This document shows positions 44,618 through 53,921 of a stretch of DNA of 63,993 nucleotides, in pieces (the stretch's first letter is position 1; every line of letters starts with the position of its first letter). The notes beneath the pieces were generated by a model that saw only the letters and a list, made by a program, of their open reading frames with translations, ran no database searches and was not told the origin of the DNA. This DNA comes from CAYYJS01 sp964472315 (lineage in GTDB: Bacteria > Verrucomicrobiota > Kiritimatiellia > UBA8416). The stretch covers positions 1-63,993 of the forward strand of contig CAYYJS010000017.1 in assembly GCA_964472315.1 (NCBI GenBank). The letters are read 5' to 3'. A program made the position numbers and the translations under genes.

Positions 44618-44702
44618 GACGATGCCCCTTCGTTGCCGATTGTTCGACGGACCCGCCCGCGCCGCCGCGCGTGCCGCGCGCCCGAGCCGCGATTGGCTGC
44701 GG

Positions 44703-45809
44703 CTACGTTCGCGGAGTCGGTGGCGGTGGCGGAGGTGGTGGCGGGGCGAACAGCGCGGTCAGTTCGGGCACCTGGCCGGCGGCCATCCACTGTGCCATGC
44801 CGGCGCGCCAGACCATCGATTGCGCGGTGAATTGCCCGGTCGCGCATTGTGCGGCGAGTCCCGGCCGGTCGAACGGGCCGGTCGGCTGACCGTCGACGGC
44901 GACATAGAAAGCGGCGGGTGGGGGCGGCGGCGGGGGCACGGCGCCGGGTTGCTGCGCGGCCATGCTCTGCCCCATCTGGTTGGCCATGGCGAACCCGATG
45001 CCCATGCCCATGCCGCCCGCGGCCATGCCGCCGGGATTCTGGGCGGCGGCCTCCATGGCGTTGGCCGCCTGGAACTGCGTATAGGCGTTCAGGTTGCCGA
45101 TCACGCCCATCGAGGTCCGTTTGTCGAGCGCCTTCTCGACTTCCTCCGGCAGCGAGATGTTTTCGACGAGGAACTTGGTCACATCCAGACCGTATTCCGC
45201 GTACTCGGGGCCAAGCTTATCCTGCACGAACCGGCTGAGTTCGTTGTAGTTGCCGGCCAGGTCGAGCACGGCCATCCGGCTTTCGCCGAGGAGGTCGCAG
45301 AACCGTGTCACGATCATATTGCGGAGTTGGCCGGTGATCTCGTCCGTCGTGAACCGGCCGTCGGTGCCGACGAGCTCGCGAATGAACCGGGCGGCATCGG
45401 TCACGCGGATGGCGTAGCTGCCGAACGCGCGCAGGCGCACGGCGCCGAACTCGGGGTCACGCATCATGACGGGGTTCTTGGTGCCCCATTTCAGATCCGT
45501 GAACTGCCGCGTGCTGATGAAATAGACTTCCGCCTTGAACGGACTGTGGAATCCGTATTTCCAGCCCTTGAGCGTCGCGAGGATGGGGAGATTCTGCGTC
45601 TCCAGCGTGTACATGCCCGGCGTGAAGACGTCGGCCAGCTTGCCTTCGTTGACCAGGGCGGCAACCTGACCTTCGCGCACGGTCAACCGGGCCCCGTACT
45701 TGATCTCGTTGTCGTACCGCTCGAAACGGTAGACCATCGTGTCGTTCGAATCGTCGGTCCATGCGATGATGTCGATGAACTCGCCGCGAATCTTGTCGAA
45801 CAGTCCCAT
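44703..45809 (-). CDS. SPFH-domain protein with C-terminal GYF_2 module (YdjI-like)
   Basis: A 368-residue protein of the YdjI/virion-core SPFH type. The N-terminal SPFH domain (MGLFDKIRGEFIDIIAWTDDS through about 250) is followed by a Gly/Met/Ala-rich linker (GGMAAGGMGMGIGFAMANQM), a Pro-run and a GYF_2 domain (FYVAVDGQPTGPFDRPGLA ... MVWRAGMAQWMAAGQV). The tail ends in a second proline run. SPFH proteins oligomerise at membranes, and GYF_2 modules bind proline-rich peptides, so the Pro-runs could self-associate. GGGGAGGAGAC precedes ATG 45809; the longer frame from 45950 is not supported. It is probably co-transcribed with the zinc-ribbon protein. Confidence 0.85.
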   Translation of the reverse strand: MGLFDKIRGEFIDIIAWTDDSNDTMVYRFERYDNEIKYGARLTVREGQVAALVNEGKLADVFTPGMYTLETQNLPILATLKGWKYGFHSPFKAEVYFISTRQFTDLKWGTKNPVMMRDPEFGAVRLRAFGSYAIRVTDAARFIRELVGTDGRFTTDEITGQLRNMIVTRFCDLLGESRMAVLDLAGNYNELSRFVQDKLGPEYAEYGLDVTKFLVENISLPEEVEKALDKRTSMGVIGNLNAYTQFQAANAMEAAAQNPGGMAAGGMGMGIGFAMANQMGQSMAAQQPGAVPPPPPPPAAFYVAVDGQPTGPFDRPGLAAQCATGQFTAQSMVWRAGMAQWMAAGQVPELTALFAPPPPPPPPPTPRT

Positions 45810-45873
45810 GTCTGTCTCCTCCCCGCCGCCGGGCGGTCTTACGGTGTGCCGATGGATCGACGATACCGGCGGA

Positions 45874-46611
45874 TCATGAACCGGTTTCGTCGCCATGTCG
45901 AGGGCGGAAGCGGCATCTGTTCGGCGTCGGGGCCGGCCACGACCCAGCAATACCTTGTTCGGCTATTCTTTCATACTGGCAGGCGGCGCGCGTGTAGGAA
46001 TGCCGTGTGATCGCGCGGCCTTCGCCGAGCCAGAGCAGCTCGAAGCTTGTCTGTTCGTCCGGCGCCGCCTGGAACGGCGCGATGGGCGCGAAGCCGGGGG
46101 TGGCGGCGAACGCACGCGCGATGGCGATGCCGTAGTCCGCATCGTCGGTGGCGATGTGAACGGCGCCGTCGGGCGTCAGCACGGTGCGCAGCGCGTCCAG
46201 GAACGCCGGGTTGATCAGGCGTCGCTCGTGATGGCGCCGTTTGGGCCAGGGGTCCGGGAAGAAGATGTAGCAGGTCGATATCGAGGCGGGCGGCAGCATG
46301 CGCTGGACGGCATAGCCGGCCTCGACGCGCAGGAGCCGCACATTGGGGAGTCCGCGGCGCGCCGCCTTGCCCGCCACCTTCCGCGCGCGCCCCCGGAGTC
46401 GCTCCACGCCGAGGTAATTGACCGTCGGCGTCTTCTCGGCGCGACGGATCAGGAACCGACCTGTTCCGCAGCCGAGGTCGAGTTCCACCGGGTTGCCGTT
46501 GCCGAACAGCGTGGTCGGATCGAGTTGCCGCAGCAACGCCGATGTGGGGACCATGTACGGCTCTTCGATGGCAGCCGGTTGTACCGGTTCGGACGCCTGC
46601 ATGGGGATCAA
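45874..46611 (-). CDS. trmB: tRNA (guanine-N7-)-methyltransferase TrmB
   Basis: A 245-residue class I methyltransferase that forms m7G46 in tRNA using SAM. The SAM site is LDLGCGTGRFLIRRA (about 44-58), followed by YLGVER. The diagnostic TrmB motif FFPDPWPKRRHHERRL and the substrate-contact end TSFELLWLGEG..ITRHSY are present. The reported start is TTG at 46611, which overlaps the upstream stop as TTGA, matching the coupling style of this genome; ATG 46602 is an equally reasonable start. A basic C-terminal tail beyond the usual end (about 20 residues) is odd but has no motif. Confidence 0.93.
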   Translation of the reverse strand: MIPMQASEPVQPAAIEEPYMVPTSALLRQLDPTTLFGNGNPVELDLGCGTGRFLIRRAEKTPTVNYLGVERLRGRARKVAGKAARRGLPNVRLLRVEAGYAVQRMLPPASISTCYIFFPDPWPKRRHHERRLINPAFLDALRTVLTPDGAVHIATDDADYGIAIARAFAATPGFAPIAPFQAAPDEQTSFELLWLGEGRAITRHSYTRAACQYERIAEQGIAGSWPAPTPNRCRFRPRHGDETGS

Positions 46612-46967
46612 CGGGGGCCGAAAATCCGCGACAGGAATCCGCCGGAGGGGGGTGGGGCATCCATGTGTCGCTCGATGAAGTCCAACGCGAAAAGCTGGAA
46701 CCGGTCGGCGCCGCGCGCCGCGTTGAACTTCTTGATGGCGACGCCGAGGCCTTCCTTTCCGGACTCGATGAGTTTGTTCTGCGCGGGGATATCGCTCGTT
46801 CGCCGCTCGGCGAGGGTCCGGATGAGCGGCGTGAATGTGCTGACGATGACCTTCTTGGCTTCCCAGTCGCCCCGTTTGGCCGCGGTGAGGTTGTGGGCCA
46901 GAATACGGTCCTGTTCGGCGGCGGCCGTGACGCCTTCGGCCTTATTGACGTTCAGTGGGATCTTCAT
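46608..46967 (-). CDS. Small sigma-70 region 2-like protein
   Basis: A 119-residue protein whose middle resembles sigma-70 region 2. After DWEAKKVIVSTFTPLIRTLAERR comes KLIESGKEGLGVAIKKFNAARG, then RFQLFALDFIERHM, closely following the L(V)QEGxxGLxxAxxKFDxxxGxxFxxYA pattern. Regions 3 and 4 are absent and the region 2.4-type WIRQxI segment that contacts the -10 element is cut short, so it is unlikely to be a working sigma factor. It might bind RNA polymerase beta-prime as an anti-sigma or adaptor, or be a degenerate relic. ATG 46967 is chosen over TTG 46973. It overlaps trmB. Confidence 0.6.
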   Translation of the reverse strand: MKIPLNVNKAEGVTAAAEQDRILAHNLTAAKRGDWEAKKVIVSTFTPLIRTLAERRTSDIPAQNKLIESGKEGLGVAIKKFNAARGADRFQLFALDFIERHMDAPPPSGGFLSRIFGPR

Positions 46968-47026
46968 TGGCAAGACCGTAACAAACCGATCGGACGCGAA
47001 TCAAGGGCTATCGACCCCGCCGCCGG

Positions 47027-49840
47027 CTACTTGTCTTCGGGCGCCGTTTCGGTCGGCGTTTCGGGCTTCAGCAGGATCGTGGCGACGTTGGGCGTGCCAA
47101 GACGCCGGCGGGCGGTCTCGCGGATCGTTTCCGGCGTGAGTTCTCCGAGCCATTGTTCATAGCGATCGAGGCTTTCTCCGGGGTACTCGCCGTGCCAGCG
47201 CCAGGCGTCGAGCAACCCTTTCCAGACGGCGTTGCGTTCAAGCCCGACGCGCCAGGCCTGCACCATGATCTCCCGCGCCTTGGTCATGTGGACATCGTCG
47301 ACGAGCGTTGACTGCATCGTCGCCACTTCCGCTTCCATGGCGGCGGTCATCGCCGGGATCGCCGCCGGGTCGCAGCCGAAGCTGATGCGCGACTCGCATG
47401 TCGGCACGGGGTACTGTTCGAAAAGGGGATACACGGCGGCGTGATAGGTGCCGCCGATGGTCTCCCGCAGCTTTTCGCGCAGTCGTATCTGGAGGATATG
47501 GAGCATGGCCTCGACCTGACGGCGGGCGCGTGGCGACCATTCGAACGCGGTGCCGTATACGCGGTGCACGCGGCCTTTCGGTTCGGAGCCCTTCGCGACG
47601 ACCTCGGTCACCGTGCCCGTCGGCGCGCGTACGCCGATATCGCGCCAGGCTTCTTTTCTGTCCGCCGCGGGCAGCGATGCCAGATAGCGGCCGATCGGGC
47701 CGTCGATCGAGCGCGGATCGATGGCGCCGACCAGGATGACGGTGAACCCGGCGGCATCGCCGAAGCGCGCCGCGTAGAAAGCCAGCGAGGCGTCAAGATC
47801 CATGCGGTCGACCGTCTCAGGCGTCCAGGGCGCGCGACGCGGATGTTTGCCGGCCAATGTGAACTTGACGCAGTCCCAGAACGCCGTCTCCGGTTCGCCG
47901 AGGCGGTGACGCAGCGACTCGCGTTTGCGGTCGCGCAGTGCGGCGAACGCTTCGGGGTCGCGGCGCGGCGCCGTGAAAGCGAGGTGAATGAGCTGAAGAC
48001 AGGTCTCCAGGTCATCGGGCCGGCATCCGGCCTCGATGCCGGAGCGGAGTTCATGGACATAGGGGGTGACGGAAACGGCGGTGCCCATCAGCTTCTTATC
48101 GAGCGCGGTGCGGGAGAACTGGCCGAAGCCGCATTCTTGAACCACTTCGGCGGCGCTGGAGGCCGCGATGAAGGCGTCGTCATCGGCCGTCGAATGGCCG
48201 CCCGGGCTGAAAACCGAGATGAGGATCTCGTCCTGCTTGAAGGGGGTTGCCTTCAGAAGGACGGTCATGCCGTTGGAAAGCGTCCAGGTGTGGACGTCCA
48301 GCCGCTTGTCGTATGTCCGGACGGCGATCGCGCCGGGCGGCGGCGGCGTGGCCAGGAGTGGCGCATCGGCGACGGCGTCGATGTAGGGCGCGATGTCGGC
48401 ATCGGCGGCGCCGGCGAGAAGGTCCAGGCACTCGGCTTCGGTCGGGAGCGTGATGCCCGGTTTGTCGGGGCCGCTGACCGTGACGACGCGGTTGGACGTC
48501 GCAAGCACTTGCAGGGCGCGGGCGACAACGTCGTCGCGGGCGATGGTCGGCAGTATCCGGTGCGTCAGCCGGAGTTGGGTTTCGGCGCTGGGGATGGTTT
48601 CATCGAACACGAAGGCGTGCGTATAGGCGTCGGCGAAAACGGTGGACTCGGTCTTGGCGCGTTCGGCATATGTCCGCTCGGCCCGCAGCCGCACCGCGTC
48701 GCGGGCGCGTCGCAGCTCGGAGTCGGCGAAGCCGAACCGGCGCGCCTGTTCCTCGACAGCCAGCAGACGCCGCAGGGCCGGGAGGCCGGCATTGTCCTTC
48801 GCGGTGCCGTTGACGCCGAACATGGCGGCGCCGAGGATCCAGCGCCCCGACCAGACGTCGGCGTGGATGAATGGCGCGTCGGGTTCGCGTTTCGCTTCGT
48901 CCAGGCGCTGTCGCAGCATGGTTTCGATCAACGTGTCCATCAGGTCCCGCCGGAAATCGGCGGCCGAACGGGAGGCTTCCGGCGGCCGCTTGTGCAGGAT
49001 CGCAACATGCGTGCCTGTGGCTTCCGGATCGCTGACGATGCTCACACGCGGTTCGGCATGCGCGGGAACATCGTGAAGCGGGCGGTCGGTGGCGCGGGGC
49101 GCCTGGCGACCGAAATGGGTCTTCACGTGGGCCAGCAGCGTGGCGGTATCGGCATCGCCAATGGCCATCACGCCCATCGATGCGGGTCGGTACCAAGCCG
49201 CATAGAAGTCGCGAACGCGTTGAGGGGCGAAGGTGTCGAGCACCTCCTTCTTGCCGATCGGCAGGCGGTCGGCGTAGCGGGACCCCTGAAACAGGACGGG
49301 AAACTGCCGGTCGCGGATACGCTGCCCGGCGCCGCGGCCGAGACGCCATTCCTCGATGACGACACGGCGTTCCTGCTCGATTTCGCCGTCTTCGTTTTCG
49401 ATTGCGAAGGCCCAGTCGCTCAGGATCTGAAACCCCGTTTCGAGGGCGCCGGGTTTGTCGACCGGCACCTGGAGGATATAGGCGGTCTGATCGAAGGACG
49501 TATAGGCGTTCAGATCGGGGCCGAAGCGCATGCCGATCGATTCCAGGTAATCGACGAGTTGTTGCTTGTCGAAGCGCGCGGTGCCGTTGAAGGCCATGTG
49601 TTCGAGCACATGCGCGAGACCCTGTTGATCGTCGTCTTCCAGGACCGATCCCGCCCGGACGACAAGGCGGAGTTCCACACGGTTGGTCGGCAGCGCGTTG
49701 CGCCGGACGAAATAGACGATGCCATTGTCGAGGGTGCCGGTCAGCGTATCCGGATCCGGCGGCAGGGGCTTGTCGGCATCGCAACCGGCGAGCAGAGCCG
49801 CCGCGAGCAGGAGCAGGACTGGGCGAAACAGGTATCTCAT
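47027..49840 (-). CDS. Pitrilysin-family (M16) zinc protease lipoprotein
   Basis: A 937-residue M16 protease with a lipobox (LLAGC, acylated Cys at about 18). The first M16 half contains the inverted zinc motif H74-V-L-E-H78 and the distal Glu in EIEQERRVVIEEW; the second half is the inactive clamshell partner (TLSNGMTVLLKATPFKQDEILI and following). Length matches the large PqqL/YmxG-like two-half M16 proteins, which degrade peptides or act on small substrates in the periplasm. The start at 49840 (the second ATG of MTM) has GAGG 8 nt upstream. Divergent from lpxK across about 160 nt. Confidence 0.92.
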   Translation of the reverse strand: MRYLFRPVLLLLAAALLAGCDADKPLPPDPDTLTGTLDNGIVYFVRRNALPTNRVELRLVVRAGSVLEDDDQQGLAHVLEHMAFNGTARFDKQQLVDYLESIGMRFGPDLNAYTSFDQTAYILQVPVDKPGALETGFQILSDWAFAIENEDGEIEQERRVVIEEWRLGRGAGQRIRDRQFPVLFQGSRYADRLPIGKKEVLDTFAPQRVRDFYAAWYRPASMGVMAIGDADTATLLAHVKTHFGRQAPRATDRPLHDVPAHAEPRVSIVSDPEATGTHVAILHKRPPEASRSAADFRRDLMDTLIETMLRQRLDEAKREPDAPFIHADVWSGRWILGAAMFGVNGTAKDNAGLPALRRLLAVEEQARRFGFADSELRRARDAVRLRAERTYAERAKTESTVFADAYTHAFVFDETIPSAETQLRLTHRILPTIARDDVVARALQVLATSNRVVTVSGPDKPGITLPTEAECLDLLAGAADADIAPYIDAVADAPLLATPPPPGAIAVRTYDKRLDVHTWTLSNGMTVLLKATPFKQDEILISVFSPGGHSTADDDAFIAASSAAEVVQECGFGQFSRTALDKKLMGTAVSVTPYVHELRSGIEAGCRPDDLETCLQLIHLAFTAPRRDPEAFAALRDRKRESLRHRLGEPETAFWDCVKFTLAGKHPRRAPWTPETVDRMDLDASLAFYAARFGDAAGFTVILVGAIDPRSIDGPIGRYLASLPAADRKEAWRDIGVRAPTGTVTEVVAKGSEPKGRVHRVYGTAFEWSPRARRQVEAMLHILQIRLREKLRETIGGTYHAAVYPLFEQYPVPTCESRISFGCDPAAIPAMTAAMEAEVATMQSTLVDDVHMTKAREIMVQAWRVGLERNAVWKGLLDAWRWHGEYPGESLDRYEQWLGELTPETIRETARRRLGTPNVATILLKPETPTETAPEDK

Positions 49841-50002
49841 GGTCATAGCCTCGTTTGTATGCGCCGCGGCGCGGTTACGAATCCCTCTGTGGTAGCGACA
49901 CGCTGAACCATAGACGCGGCGGCGACGGGACGCAAGACGTAGAGTTGGGCGCGGTGTTGGCTGTTCTCGACAACGGCGGGCCGATGACATAGGTTGACGC
50001 CC

Positions 50003-51217
50003 ATGCCTCGCTCCCGATTCGAACGTACCGAAAACTACCTTGTCACCTTGATCGTCCGCCCCGGAGCGGACCAGGGGCAGCGTTGGCGCATACGGGTGCT
50101 GCTCTGGATGCTCAAGCAGCTCTCGCGCGTGTATCGCGCCGTGATTCAGCTTCGCCTGTTCCTCTTCGCCAAGCGCATCCTGCGTCACCACACGCTCGGG
50201 TGCCAGGTCATCAGCGTGGGCAATCTGACGGTCGGCGGCACGGGGAAGACGCCCGTCGTGGAGATTTTCGCGCGCGAACTGCAGCGCGCCGGCCGCCGCG
50301 TGGCGATTCTGAGCCGGGGCTACAAGAAGGTCGAACCGTCCTTCTGGCAGAAGATCTGGCGGCGGATCACGTTCGCCGGTCACCGTGAGCCGCCGCGCGT
50401 CGTGTCCGACGGGCGCAAGCTGCTGCTCGATTCGGCCATGAGCGGCGACGAGCCCTACATGCTGGCCTCGAACCTGCCGGCCGTGGCCGTGCTGGTCGAC
50501 AAGAACCGCGTGAAGAGCGGGCGCTACGCCATCAACCGTCTCGGCTGCGATACGCTGGTGCTGGATGACGGGTTTCAGTACCTGCACCTGAAGCACCGCA
50601 TCCATATCGTTCTCGTCGACCGCACCAATCCCTTCGGCAACGAGTACTGCCTGCCGCGCGGCATCCTGCGCGAGCCCGTCAAGAACTTGAAGCGCGCCGA
50701 CTATATTTTCATCACCAAGTCCGATGGCCGGGACGTCGAGCCCCTGCGCCAGCGGATCCGCACGTTGAACGCCCACGCCGAAATCATCGAGTGCCGGCAC
50801 TGCCCGCGCCATCTGCAGAGCGTCTTCGCCGATGAGCGGGTGGAACTGGCCTGGCTCGGCGGCAAGCGCGTGTGCGCGCTTTCGGGCATCGCGGCCCCGC
50901 TCGGCTTCGAGCGGTCGATCGAGGCGTTCGGCGCCGAACTCGTGGAGCGCCACCGCTTCGCCGATCATCACCGCTACACGGAGCAGGAAATCCTCGACGT
51001 GATCAACGCCTGCTCGCGCGGCGGCATGGATGCGATCGTCACCACCGAGAAGGATGCCGTGCGGTTTCCCCGTCTGCGGCGGGTGGATGTGCCCGTCTAC
51101 TATCTGCGTGTGGATATCGAGATCCTCAAGGGCGCCGAAGACTTCCACGAATGCATCGCCCGCATCTGCTTCCGCGACGGGGCTTCCGCGGCACGGGCCG
51201 GGGTGACGGCGGTATGA
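50003..51217 (+). CDS. lpxK: Tetraacyldisaccharide 4'-kinase LpxK
   Basis: A 404-residue inner-membrane-associated kinase that phosphorylates the 4' position of the lipid A disaccharide. The P-loop NLTVGGTGKTP (Gly78-Thr83 region) and the family motifs ILSRGYKK, SDGRKLLLDS-x-GDEPYMLA, LVLDDGFQYLHL and TTEKDAVRF are all present. It is longer than typical LpxK, with about 20 extra N-terminal residues and an insert after the RGY motif (FWQKIWRRITFAG). ATG 50003 is preferred to TTG 49994. It overlaps the heptosyltransferase by 4 nt, grouping two LPS steps. This implies lipid A-bearing LPS in the organism. Confidence 0.94.
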   Translation: MPRSRFERTENYLVTLIVRPGADQGQRWRIRVLLWMLKQLSRVYRAVIQLRLFLFAKRILRHHTLGCQVISVGNLTVGGTGKTPVVEIFARELQRAGRRVAILSRGYKKVEPSFWQKIWRRITFAGHREPPRVVSDGRKLLLDSAMSGDEPYMLASNLPAVAVLVDKNRVKSGRYAINRLGCDTLVLDDGFQYLHLKHRIHIVLVDRTNPFGNEYCLPRGILREPVKNLKRADYIFITKSDGRDVEPLRQRIRTLNAHAEIIECRHCPRHLQSVFADERVELAWLGGKRVCALSGIAAPLGFERSIEAFGAELVERHRFADHHRYTEQEILDVINACSRGGMDAIVTTEKDAVRFPRLRRVDVPVYYLRVDIEILKGAEDFHECIARICFRDGASAARAGVTAV

Positions 51218-52251
51218 GCGTGGCGCGGCGCACCTTGATCGTGTCGGTCAACTGGCTGGGTGACTGCTGCATGGCGCTGCCGGCGTTGCAGGCCTGGCGC
51301 GCGGCGCACCCCGGCGAGTGGCTTGCCGTATTGACCAAGCCCGGTCTGCGGACGTTCTGGGCGATGGCGCCGGTGGCGGACGACGTGTTCCTGCTCGATC
51401 CGGGGCCTTCCGGTCTGTGGGCGGCGCGGCGGCGGTTGCGGGCCGTGCGATTCGACGAAGCCATCGTGTTGCCGAATTCGTGGCGGGCGGCGCTGGCGCC
51501 GTGGCTTGCCGGTATTCCCCGGCGTACGGGCGTTTCGCGCGGCGCACGCGACCGGTTGCTCACGCGGATCGTTCCCGATGCCATTCAGCGTGACGTCGCC
51601 CGACACCAGATGTGGGAGTACGCGGCGCTTCTGGGCGTGCGCGAGCCGATGATCGACGCGGCCGGCACGGTGGCCGGACGACTGCTCGTGCCGGCGCCGG
51701 AAAGCTGCCGGCGCATGGCCGGGCTGTTGCCCGAGGGTGGCGCCTGGGTAGGGATGCTGCCGGGCGCGGCGCGCGGTCCGGCGAAGCAGTGGCCGGCCGA
51801 GCGTTTCATCGAAACCGGGCGGCGTCTCGTGCGGGATGCGGGCGTGCATGTGGCGGTGCTGGGGACGGCGGGCGAGGCCGGTGTTTGCGGGGCCGTGGCG
51901 ACGGGTATCGGCAAGGCCGCGGTGAATCTGGCGGGCCGGACGCCGCTGCCCGAGCTGGCCGCGGCGCTTGGCCGATGTTCCTGTGTGGTGTGCAACGACA
52001 GCGGCGGGATGCATCTGGCGGCGGTGATGGGAACGCCGGTCGTGGCGGTCTACGGTGTGACCGATCCGGCGAAGACCGGACCCGTCGGACGTGGGCACCG
52101 CATTGTCTCGGCGCCTGACGTGGCGCGGTCGCGCGACGTGGAACGCGATTCGGTCCGCGCGCGCGCTGCCCTGGAGGCGGTCCCGGCGGACGCGGTCGCC
52201 GATGCCGCGCTGGCCGTATTGGGCGTCCGCACGGAATTCGCGTATGCGTAA
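51214..52251 (+). CDS. GT9-family lipopolysaccharide heptosyltransferase
   Basis: A 345-residue GT9 transferase (WaaF/WaaC-like) for LPS inner-core assembly on the cytoplasmic side of the inner membrane. Landmarks are VSVNWLGDCCMALPAL at the start, MLPGAARGPAKQWPAERF in the middle and the donor-site block CNDSGGMHLAAVMGTPVVAVYG followed by DPAKTGP. The usual GDxxM/L motif appears as GDCCMALP. It overlaps lpxK by 4 nt and is followed 21 nt later by murJ. WaaF (heptose II) is more likely than WaaC by the SG-MH spacing, but the exact step cannot be fixed by eye. Confidence 0.88.
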   Translation: MSVARRTLIVSVNWLGDCCMALPALQAWRAAHPGEWLAVLTKPGLRTFWAMAPVADDVFLLDPGPSGLWAARRRLRAVRFDEAIVLPNSWRAALAPWLAGIPRRTGVSRGARDRLLTRIVPDAIQRDVARHQMWEYAALLGVREPMIDAAGTVAGRLLVPAPESCRRMAGLLPEGGAWVGMLPGAARGPAKQWPAERFIETGRRLVRDAGVHVAVLGTAGEAGVCGAVATGIGKAAVNLAGRTPLPELAAALGRCSCVVCNDSGGMHLAAVMGTPVVAVYGVTDPAKTGPVGRGHRIVSAPDVARSRDVERDSVRARAALEAVPADAVADAALAVLGVRTEFAYA

Positions 52252-52272
52252 GGGCGGCAAGGCAGGTATCCG

Positions 52273-53856
52273 ATGAGGTCGCGGTTGCTCAAATCGGCGG
52301 CGGTGGTCGGCGCGTTTACCGGACTCAGCCGGGTGCTGGGTCTGGTCCGCGAGATGTTGATGGCCTACTTCTTCGGCACGGCGCTGGCCAAGTCGGCGTT
52401 CGATGTCGCCTTCCGCATCCCGAATCTGTTTCGTCAACTTTTCGGCGAGGGGGCGTTGTCCGCGGCCTTTGTGCCGGTGTTCACCACGTGCCTGGCGCGG
52501 GAGGGACGGGAAGCGGCCAACCGGCTCGCGGGGCGGGTGTTCTCGCTGCTGCTGTCGGTGCTGGTCTGCGCCTGCGCCATCGGTTTGCTGACCGTCTGGG
52601 CGGTGATGCGGTTCTGTCCGCTCACGGCGCGACCGGCGGCGGTGCTGCCCCTGATGGCCGTCATGCTGCCGTACGTCATCTTCATCTGTCTCGTGGCGCT
52701 GTGCATGGGGATTCTCAACTCCGTCCGTCATTTCGCGTTGCCGGCCGCCACGCCGGTGTTGCTGAACGTGACCTGGATGGCGTCGCTCTATCTGCTCTGC
52801 CCCCTCTTTGGCGACGCGGCTTCCGATCGCATCTACGGGGTGGCGTGGGGAATCCTGGTGGCGGGCGCGTTGCAGCTTGCCGTGCAGTTCCCGGTGCTGC
52901 GGCGTTTCGGCGCGATGCCGGACTTCCGCGGTCTGGACTGGCGTGGACCGCACGTGAAGCGCGTGCTGACGCTCATGGCGCCGGCGACCGTCGGCATGGG
53001 ACTGCACCAGATCAACATCGTCATCGATGGCGTGCTGGCGTTGTGGGTGTCGGCCTGGGCGCCGGCGGCGCTGACCTATGCCGAACGGCTGACCTACCTG
53101 CCGCTCGGCGTTTTCGCCACGGCGTTGAGCACGGTCCTGCTGCCGACGTTTTCGGATCACGCCGCGCGGAACGACCATGAGCGGTTGCGGCGCACGTTTC
53201 GCGATGCGATGAGCCTGGTGATCCTGTTGATGATGCCGGCGGCGATGGGACTCGGCGCTCTCGCCGGCCCGATCGTGCGCCTCGTTTTCGAGTGGCGCGG
53301 CGGCGAGTTCGACGCGGGTTCGACGATCGTCACGGCCCGCGCCCTCTGGTTCTACGCGCCCGGGCTGCTCGTGTTCAGCGTCTACAAGCTCATGGTGCCG
53401 GTCTTCTATGCGATGCAGGACACGCGGACGCCGGTACGCGTGGGCCTGGTGGCGGTGGGGGCGAATCTGACGCTCAACATCCTGTTCGTGCTGACATGGC
53501 CGGAGGGGTATCAGCATGCCGGGCTTGCCTGCGCCACGGTCCTGGCGAGCGTGCTGAACTGCGTCTGGCTGGGGGTGTTGCTGCGGCGCCGTGTCGGCGC
53601 GATGGGGTGGGGTGTCACGGGATTCGTCGCGCTGCGGGCGGGCGTCGCGGCCGCGGCCATGGCGGTTTGCGCCCGCGTGGCGCACGCCGGCATCGCGGGC
53701 ATGGCGTTCGGCGCGACGAAGGGGGGGCAGGCCGCCGCCGTGGGCGCCGCGCTGGCGGTCGGTGTGACCGTGTACGTCCTGATCGTGGCCGTGCTCTGTC
53801 GACGCGAACTGCGGGCCTTGGCGGCGCAAGGGTGGGTGCGGCGTTCCCGCCAATGA
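52273..53856 (+). CDS. murJ: Lipid II flippase MurJ
   Basis: A 527-residue, 14-helix MOP-superfamily flippase that moves lipid II across the inner membrane for peptidoglycan synthesis. The opening GLSRVLGLVREMLMAYFFGTALAKSAFDVAFRIPNLFRQLFGEG-type block is the strongest family signature, with key Arg residues (LVRE, FRIPNLFR) retained. A positively charged central cavity would be expected. It follows the heptosyltransferase closely, with AGGT 5 nt before the ATG, forming an lpxK-heptosyltransferase-murJ envelope operon. Confidence 0.95.
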   Translation: MRSRLLKSAAVVGAFTGLSRVLGLVREMLMAYFFGTALAKSAFDVAFRIPNLFRQLFGEGALSAAFVPVFTTCLAREGREAANRLAGRVFSLLLSVLVCACAIGLLTVWAVMRFCPLTARPAAVLPLMAVMLPYVIFICLVALCMGILNSVRHFALPAATPVLLNVTWMASLYLLCPLFGDAASDRIYGVAWGILVAGALQLAVQFPVLRRFGAMPDFRGLDWRGPHVKRVLTLMAPATVGMGLHQINIVIDGVLALWVSAWAPAALTYAERLTYLPLGVFATALSTVLLPTFSDHAARNDHERLRRTFRDAMSLVILLMMPAAMGLGALAGPIVRLVFEWRGGEFDAGSTIVTARALWFYAPGLLVFSVYKLMVPVFYAMQDTRTPVRVGLVAVGANLTLNILFVLTWPEGYQHAGLACATVLASVLNCVWLGVLLRRRVGAMGWGVTGFVALRAGVAAAAMAVCARVAHAGIAGMAFGATKGGQAAAVGAALAVGVTVYVLIVAVLCRRELRALAAQGWVRRSRQ

Positions 53857-53860
53857 CCGC

Positions 53861-53888
53861 TTGAGTTTCCGATTCGAATGGCTATACA
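53861..53888 (+). promoter_or_regulatory. Candidate sigma-70-type promoter of the signalling operon
   Basis: TTGAGT (53861-53866), a 16-nt spacer and TATACA (53883-53888) lie directly after the murJ stop and 33 nt upstream of the hybrid kinase start. The local drop in G+C supports a promoter. Confidence 0.5.
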
Positions 53889-53921
53889 CTCACGACCTGT
53901 CAATACACGACGGCAAAGGCG

